A stretch of DNA of 64,000 bases from Syntrophomonas sp. UBA5314 (GTDB taxonomy: Bacteria; Bacillota; Syntrophomonadia; Syntrophomonadales; Syntrophomonadaceae): assembly GCA_002410325.1 (NCBI GenBank), contig DHRK01000061.1:1-64000 (forward strand), given 5' to 3'. Positions 59,148 through 64,000 of the stretch are shown here, in pieces (within the stretch, counting starts at the first letter, position 1; every line of letters starts with the position of its first letter). Under the pieces are notes generated by a model. It was not told the origin of the DNA, made no database searches, and saw only the letters and a program-made list of their open reading frames with translations. The position numbers and the translations under genes are program-made.

Positions 59148-59215
59148 GCTTCTTAAGATGTTACCATAAAAACATATCAGTATTTCCAACTTATCAATGG
59201 AAAGGAGGTGAGATA

Positions 59216-61216
59216 ATGAATGTACTCAGGCATAAAGGAATTACCCTTCTCGCAATTCTAGTCTTGATGCTCTTATGTAGTGCTTCAGTCTGGACGGCCC
59301 AAGCCGCTGCTGCGGGCGTTTCCAACCTGGATAAATCGAATGTGAGCTTCCCAACCGGGATGATGGTAAATCTCAGCCTGGATGGGAGCGGCATGTCAGT
59401 GGCTTCGAGTATCTATGCCAGCCATAATGCTGACCTGGCAGGCCTGTCTTTGAGTGCCGGCAGCCTGAACCCGAGCTTTTCATCAGGCACGCTCGCTTAC
59501 ACGGCTTCTGTAAACTCTACAGTTGATTCGGTTCATGTTGTCCCGAGCGCGGCGGATAGCGCTGCTACTATTACTGTAAACGGAGTGGCCGTAAGTAGTG
59601 GAGCTGCTTCACAGACGATCTATCTGAGTGCGGGAAGCACCTATATCAATATTGCAGTAACTGCCGAAGACGGTTATACGCAAAAAGCTTATTCGATAAC
59701 TGTAGCCCGGCCTTCCGGTAGCGCCTACCTTTCCGGGCTGTATATCAGTGGCGAATCACTGGATCAAGCATTTAATAAAACCCGGACCAGTTATACCTCT
59801 ACTGTAAACACGTCAAGTATTACAGTAACTGCAACACCTGAGGATAGCGGAGCTACGGTGAGTGTGGAAGGTCAAACGGTTTCCTATGGTTATTATTCAC
59901 AGAATATTTATTTATATCAAGGAAACAATCAAATTGATATTCAAGTTACCTCCCGGGATAGCTCTACATCGATGACCTATTACATTGATGTCTACTATTC
60001 CGAAGGTTCAAGCAACAGAACCGTCCAGACAGACGCGGCAACGTCGATCGGGTCAAATTCGGCAACCCTGAATGGCCGGATAAGCAACTATTATTATAAT
60101 TACGACTATTACGATAATTACTACTACAATAACAACTACTATGATAATTACTATTACAATAATGTTTCCAGTTACGGTTTTTCTTACAGCACCAACGAGA
60201 GTTCCTGGTCGACCGTTACCGTAGGCAACAGTAACTATTCGGGATCGTTTAACTACAATTTGAGGAACTTAACGCCCAATACCTATTACTATTTCCGTGC
60301 CTATGCCTATCGCAACGGAGGGCATGTGTACGGTTCAACGTTAAGTTTCAGGACCCTTGCGGGGAGTACTTCGGTAGACGCTCCAACCATTACTCCCAGC
60401 GGGGGAACCTATTACGGGAGCCAAACCGTCAGTATTGGCAACATAGTCTCAACCGGCGATGCTTTTTATACTACTGACGGGACCAATCCTACTAATAGCT
60501 CAACTGCCAGGAGGTACACTTCGCCGATCACGGTTAGCAGTTCCAAGGTCATAAAAGCCGCGGTCTATGACGACAGCAGTGATCTGTGGAGCTCTGTTAC
60601 TACAGCGTCCTTTACGCTCACCAGTTACCAGGAGCCAATCTGGACGCCAACCCCCACGCCGAGTTCGTCCTTTTGGGATGTTCCGTCAAGCTACTGGGCG
60701 TATAGCACCATCATGTCCCTGAAGAGCAGGGGCTATGTCAAAGGCTATCCCGACTCGACATTTCATCCCGATGACAACATCAGCAGGGCCGAGATTACAG
60801 CCATAGTGACCAATATAACCAGGACTTCTTTCTATGATTCCAATGCCCGGCATTTTGACGACGTCGCACCCGGCGCCTGGTACTTTGTCCCGGTCGAAAA
60901 GGCCTATCAACAAGGCTTTATATCAGTAGAGGGGTCGATATTCAGCCCTAACCGGGCCATAACTCGAGAAAAGCTGGCCGAAGTATTGGTAAACGCCCTG
61001 GGCAGGCAGAATGAGGCCCAGGCCAATATGTATGAAGCGACCGGTTTCAACGACGATTCCAGGATTTCCTCCTGGGCCAGAGGGTATGTGGTAACGGCTG
61101 TCAAATACGGTTTGATCACCGGCTACCCGGAAAGCAATAATTTTGAGCCGCAGAGCAGTGCCACCCGCGCTGAGGCTTGTGTGATGATCAGCAATTTCCT
61201 GAGACAGTACCTGTAA
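59216..61216 (+). CDS. S-layer-anchored protein with cadherin-like, Fn3-like and SLH domains
   Basis: This is a cell-surface protein of 666 aa. The signal peptide is about 1-32. Two cadherin-like beta-sandwich domains are at about 72-165 and 170-262, then an Fn3-like domain (265-385) carrying a Tyr/Asn/Asp-rich insert. A CHB_HEX_C-type beta domain covers about 390-470 (TITPSGGTYYGSQTVSI, FYTTDGTNPTN). Three SLH repeats (about 485-665: FWDVPSSYWAYSTI, HFDDVAPGAWYF, GFNDDSRISSWARG) anchor it to the wall. AGGAGGTGA precedes the ATG. It forms a pair with the next gene and may be an adhesin or S-layer component. Confidence 0.9.
   Translation: MNVLRHKGITLLAILVLMLLCSASVWTAQAAAAGVSNLDKSNVSFPTGMMVNLSLDGSGMSVASSIYASHNADLAGLSLSAGSLNPSFSSGTLAYTASVNSTVDSVHVVPSAADSAATITVNGVAVSSGAASQTIYLSAGSTYINIAVTAEDGYTQKAYSITVARPSGSAYLSGLYISGESLDQAFNKTRTSYTSTVNTSSITVTATPEDSGATVSVEGQTVSYGYYSQNIYLYQGNNQIDIQVTSRDSSTSMTYYIDVYYSEGSSNRTVQTDAATSIGSNSATLNGRISNYYYNYDYYDNYYYNNNYYDNYYYNNVSSYGFSYSTNESSWSTVTVGNSNYSGSFNYNLRNLTPNTYYYFRAYAYRNGGHVYGSTLSFRTLAGSTSVDAPTITPSGGTYYGSQTVSIGNIVSTGDAFYTTDGTNPTNSSTARRYTSPITVSSSKVIKAAVYDDSSDLWSSVTTASFTLTSYQEPIWTPTPTPSSSFWDVPSSYWAYSTIMSLKSRGYVKGYPDSTFHPDDNISRAEITAIVTNITRTSFYDSNARHFDDVAPGAWYFVPVEKAYQQGFISVEGSIFSPNRAITREKLAEVLVNALGRQNEAQANMYEATGFNDDSRISSWARGYVVTAVKYGLITGYPESNNFEPQSSATRAEACVMISNFLRQYL
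60086..60163 (+). repeat. in-frame Tyr/Asn/Asp codon tract
   Basis: Twenty-six consecutive codons are only TAY, AAY or GAY, encoding Tyr, Asn and Asp in pieces such as NYYYNYDYYDNYYYNN. The tract interrupts the Fn3-like domain between two strands. A similar tract lies in the next gene at 63404-63451. It looks like a trinucleotide expansion. Confidence 0.85.
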
Positions 61217-61269
61217 TTATGAAGCGATTTACTCCCTGAACATTTCCAAATTAAACAAAAATGTTTTAA

Positions 61270-61300
61270 ACAGCCCTCGGCCACAAGAGGGCTGTTTTTT
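61270..61300 (+). terminator. rho-independent terminator after the SLH gene
   Basis: ACAGCCCTC (61270-61278) and GAGGGCTGT (61287-61295) form a perfect 9-bp stem with an 8-base loop followed by seven T. It lies 54 bases after the stop. Confidence 0.92.
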
Positions 61301-61392
61301 TATGTGCGGGAATATATATAAGTAACCGCTAGGCTACTAAAGGTTGACAATAAAATTATCCATTTGGATAGGACTTTATTATCAATATTGAG

Positions 61393-61404
61393 TAGGGACT
61401 ATTT
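61393..61404 (+). promoter_or_regulatory. shared leader box TAGGGACTATTT, copy 2
   Basis: This is identical to the box at 59136-59147 and at nearly the same distance from the start codon. It may be part of a promoter or a protein-binding site shared by the two surface-protein genes. Confidence 0.5.
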
Positions 61405-61474
61405 TCCATAATAGCGTTATGATAAATATAGGGATTTTTTCTACGTGGGTCGTTCAAACGAGGAGGGTGAGATA

Positions 61475-64000
61475 ATGTATAAGATTAGCTTGAAGGGAAT
61501 TCCCTTTCTATTAATATTGGCCCTGGCGCTTATCGGTGGTGCATGTGGTGGAAAGGCCGAAGCTGCCAGATATAGCCTGAATCTGAGCAGCCTGAGCATA
61601 AGCGGGGGAACTCTCACTCAAGGAAATGAAAACTATTATGCGGATATAAAATCATCCAGCTTCACTGTAACCGCTGTTCCGTCTGATTCGCGCGCTACCG
61701 TAACCGTAGACGGACGTGTTGTCTCCAGCGCTAACAACTACACGTCCCAGCCCATAAGCATGAGTCCCGGAGCCATGAAAACGGTGACCATAAGGGTTAG
61801 CGCAGGCGGAAGTCACCAGGAATATTATATTGAAGCCTTAAGGAGCGGAAACACCAATACCAACCTGTCCAACTTGTACGTCAGCGGGCTTTCACTCAAT
61901 CCCTCCTTCAGTAAAACTACCAATAACTATACAGTTTCTACAACCGCTTCAAGCGTTACGGTTGCTGCTATTCCTGAAAGCCCAACTGCCAGCGTAACTG
62001 TAAATAATCAATCCCTGCCCGGCAGTAGAGGCTGGGAGTCAGAGCCTATAAGTCTCAAGCCTGGCTATAATCAAATAACGGTCCGCGTATTTGGATCGTC
62101 GGGGGCAATCAATACATATTATATTACCGTAACCCAGCAATCAATCAGTAATTCTTATCTGACCGCCCTCAATGTAAGCGGGGTGTCACTGAGTCCGCAT
62201 TTTAGTAAAACCACCAACAATTATACGGCTTCCACAACCGCTTCAAGCGTTATGGTTACCGCTGTTCCCGAAAGCGGAACTGCCAGCGTAACTGTAAATG
62301 GACAATCCTTATCAAGCAGCAATGGCTGGGTGTCACAGCCTATAAGTATCGCTTCTGGCTCTTATACTCAGATAACAGTCCGGGTATCTGGTTCCTGGGG
62401 AGCGATAAACACGTATAGTATTTTAATTTACCGAAATTCTACTAACCCTTACCTGACCAGCCTTGTCGTAGGCGGAGGGAGTTTAAGCCCTTCATTTAAT
62501 GAAACAACAACCAGCTATTCCTGTAACGTCAATTCCAACATCGCGAGCACAACCATCGCTGCAGTTCCAGAAGATAAAAGTGCTACGGTAACCGTAAACG
62601 GCCAGACCCTGGACAGCAGCTATATATCATGGCCGATTTCTCTGAATACGGGAAGCAATCAGATAAGGGTAACTGTTTCGGGAGCGGGAGGTTCTAAGAC
62701 CTACTATATCAATGTAATCCGGGCCGGCGCCAGCAGCGCTTATCTATACACCCTTTCCGTAGGCGGAGGCAATTTAAGCCCGTCCTTTTCTAAAACCACA
62801 ACCAGTTACACATGCAACGTAAGTTCAAATGTGGCCAGCATCACCGTAGCGGCGGCGGCTGAAGACAGTAATGCAACTGTAACGGTTAACGACCAGACCC
62901 TGGGCAGCAGTCACGTATCACAGCCGATTTCTCTGAATACGGGAAGCAATCAGATAAGGGTAACTGTTTCGGGAGCGGGAGGTTCTAAGCCCTATTATAT
63001 AAACGTAATCCGGGCCGGTGTCAGCAGCGCTTATCTTTACACCCTTTCCGTAGGCGGAGGTATCTTAAGCCCGTCGTTTTCAAAAACCACGACCAGTTAT
63101 ACATGCAATGTGAATTCGAACGTGGCAAGTACCACCATAGCGGCGGCGGCTGAAGACAGCAGCGCAACCATAACTGTAAACGACCAGACTCTGGGCAGCA
63201 GTCATGTATCACAGCCGATTTCCCTGAACCCGGGAAGCAATCAGATAACGGTAACGGTCTCCAGCTCAAGCGGTCCCATGACCTACAACATAAACGTGAT
63301 CCGGGCTGGCACCAGCAGCGCTTATCTATCCAGCCTGTACATCAGCGGGGCTTCTTTAAGCCCGTCATTTAGCAGAACGACAAACTACTATACCGCCTAT
63401 TTAAATGACTACGATTACAATTACTATAACAATTATAATTACAATTCATACATTACAGTAACGGCTATTCCTGAAGATAGCAACTCCACCGTAACGATAG
63501 ATGGAAGAACAGTAAGCTACGGTTCTTCATCGCAAGACATATATATTGGAAGCGGAACCACCAGGATCAATATTCAGGTTTACAACCCTTCGAATGGTAA
63601 CATGAATTATTATATTGATGTCAGCCGGAACGGATATAACAACCGGAGTTCCTATTTATCGAGCCTTTACATCAACGGAGCAAGCCTGAATCAGTCCTTC
63701 TATCCGAGCAAAACCAGCTACACGGCTACCAGCAGCGCCTCCAGCGTCACGGTTACAGCCGTTCCGGAGGACAGCCGCTCCAGGGTAACCGTAGAAGGCG
63801 AAACATTGGATTATTACGATCATCAATCGCGCTCTATATACCTCTCCAGCGGGGTTAACCGCATTGATATCCGGGTTTACAACCCGAATACCGGCGGTTC
63901 GACCAGCTACTATATTGATATTACCCGGGATGGCGGAGGCTATGGAGCCATTGAAACCAATTCAGCCACCGGCATAAGCTCCAGAACCGCCACTTTAAAC
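61475..64000 (+). CDS. secreted cadherin-like repeat protein, partial (runs off the right edge)
   Basis: ATG 61475 (after GAGGAGGGTGA) opens a frame that reaches the window end without a stop (842 codons visible). The signal sequence (about 1-30) has GGAC and AEAA, so lipoprotein or Sec cleavage is undecided. It is followed by eight cadherin-like beta-sandwich repeats of about 95 residues (LSGLSLNPSFSKTTNNYT-like openings, then TVTAVPEDS, ATVTVNGQ and SGGNQITVRV-like segments). The last residues resemble the Fn3-like domain of the previous protein (AIETNSATGISSRTATLN), so its C-terminus may also carry SLH domains. Units at 62440-63312 are almost identical at the DNA level. Confidence 0.88.
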   Translation, partial: MYKISLKGIPFLLILALALIGGACGGKAEAARYSLNLSSLSISGGTLTQGNENYYADIKSSSFTVTAVPSDSRATVTVDGRVVSSANNYTSQPISMSPGAMKTVTIRVSAGGSHQEYYIEALRSGNTNTNLSNLYVSGLSLNPSFSKTTNNYTVSTTASSVTVAAIPESPTASVTVNNQSLPGSRGWESEPISLKPGYNQITVRVFGSSGAINTYYITVTQQSISNSYLTALNVSGVSLSPHFSKTTNNYTASTTASSVMVTAVPESGTASVTVNGQSLSSSNGWVSQPISIASGSYTQITVRVSGSWGAINTYSILIYRNSTNPYLTSLVVGGGSLSPSFNETTTSYSCNVNSNIASTTIAAVPEDKSATVTVNGQTLDSSYISWPISLNTGSNQIRVTVSGAGGSKTYYINVIRAGASSAYLYTLSVGGGNLSPSFSKTTTSYTCNVSSNVASITVAAAAEDSNATVTVNDQTLGSSHVSQPISLNTGSNQIRVTVSGAGGSKPYYINVIRAGVSSAYLYTLSVGGGILSPSFSKTTTSYTCNVNSNVASTTIAAAAEDSSATITVNDQTLGSSHVSQPISLNPGSNQITVTVSSSSGPMTYNINVIRAGTSSAYLSSLYISGASLSPSFSRTTNYYTAYLNDYDYNYYNNYNYNSYITVTAIPEDSNSTVTIDGRTVSYGSSSQDIYIGSGTTRINIQVYNPSNGNMNYYIDVSRNGYNNRSSYLSSLYINGASLNQSFYPSKTSYTATSSASSVTVTAVPEDSRSRVTVEGETLDYYDHQSRSIYLSSGVNRIDIRVYNPNTGGSTSYYIDITRDGGGYGAIETNSATGISSRTATLN
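62440..63312 (+). repeat. three tandem 291-bp units in the repeat protein gene
   Basis: Units start at 62440, 62731 and 63022, each 291 bp (97 codons). Segments such as CTGAATACGGGAAGCAATCA are identical or nearly so in consecutive units. Exact spacing and high DNA identity indicate recent duplication or gene conversion, unlike the diverged repeats before and after. Confidence 0.88.
63404..63451 (+). repeat. in-frame Tyr/Asn/Asp codon tract, second gene
   Basis: Fifteen of sixteen consecutive codons are TAY, AAY or GAY (NDYDYNYYNNYNYNSY, with a single Ser). The tract sits inside a cadherin-like repeat between strands, in the position used by the ordinary connecting loop. Confidence 0.8.

Noticed and set aside
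59041..59215. c-di-GMP riboswitch before the SLH gene
   Set aside because: Expected because of the nearby c-di-GMP genes, but the conserved GCAAACC and GACGCAAAGCC segments are absent here and upstream of 61475.

Overview
The window looks like a chromosomal segment of a Gram-positive anaerobic or facultative Clostridia-type bacterium (Bacillota; Peptococcaceae or Syntrophomonadaceae relatives are my best guess). The reasons are S-layer-homology (SLH) wall proteins, strong AGGAGG ribosome sites, frequent GTG/TTG starts, lipoprotein solute-binding proteins, a pyruvate formate-lyase with its activase, abundant PAS-GGDEF-HD-GYP proteins and BlaI/BlaR-type regulation. No rRNA, tRNA, CRISPR array or intact insertion sequence was seen. 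The genus assignment is inference.

Layout. 0-3.5 kb: kdpE and kdpD (K+ sensing). 3.7-6.2 kb: ABC-2 exporter operon. 6.5-7 kb: YfcE-type phosphoesterase. 7.1-9.5 kb: polar amino-acid ABC importer. 9.8-11.7 kb: DUF2089 / SHOCT-like / holin-like operon whose first gene seems to start at a non-canonical ATC. 11.8-14.8 kb: secreted protein and a CssRS-like two-component system. 14.8-18.3 kb: a lactococcin-972-type bacteriocin operon (bacteriocin, large membrane protein, ATPase). 18.4-21.6 kb: a scarred region with two deletion remnants of the adjacent histidine kinase, a repeated element, a lipoprotein, an SRPBCC protein, an HxlR regulator and a small membrane protein. 21.7-23.4 kb: ECF sigma and anti-sigma. 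23.4-26.1 kb: rifampicin-phosphotransferase-like dikinase. 26.3-30.1 kb: hicAB, a MerR operon with a textbook 19-bp-spacer promoter, an XRE/membrane pair and a Phd-Uma2 fusion. 30.1-33.9 kb: TetR-controlled DHA2 efflux operon with two adaptors. 34-37.2 kb: TetR-controlled ABC exporter. 37.3-39.7 kb: cydAB.

39.9-45 kb: blaI-blaR1 followed closely by a GH26-like glycosidase and a secreted DUF5050-like protein. 45-49.2 kb: pflB-pflA and a type-2 lactate/malate dehydrogenase. 49.4-51.1 kb: polytopic membrane protein. 51.2-58.2 kb: two paralogous PAS-GGDEF-HD-GYP proteins flanking a ytrABC-like GntR/ABC operon. 58.5 kb: small mobile-element-type protein. 59.2-64 kb: two large repeat proteins of cadherin-like beta-sandwich domains. 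The first ends in three SLH domains; the second runs off the window end.

Much of the window is envelope sensing and defence: five drug or peptide exporters, a cell-wall-type bacteriocin system, BlaI/BlaR1, ECF sigma and c-di-GMP turnover. Several regulators have visible operators: BlaI, two TetR proteins, MerR, GntR and the Phd fusion. The most interesting items are the bacteriocin cluster beside a two-component system and its kinase scars, BlaI/BlaR1 apparently rewired to a glycosidase, the Phd-Uma2 fusion with a doubled TAGCTA operator, and the ATC start of the DUF2089 gene.
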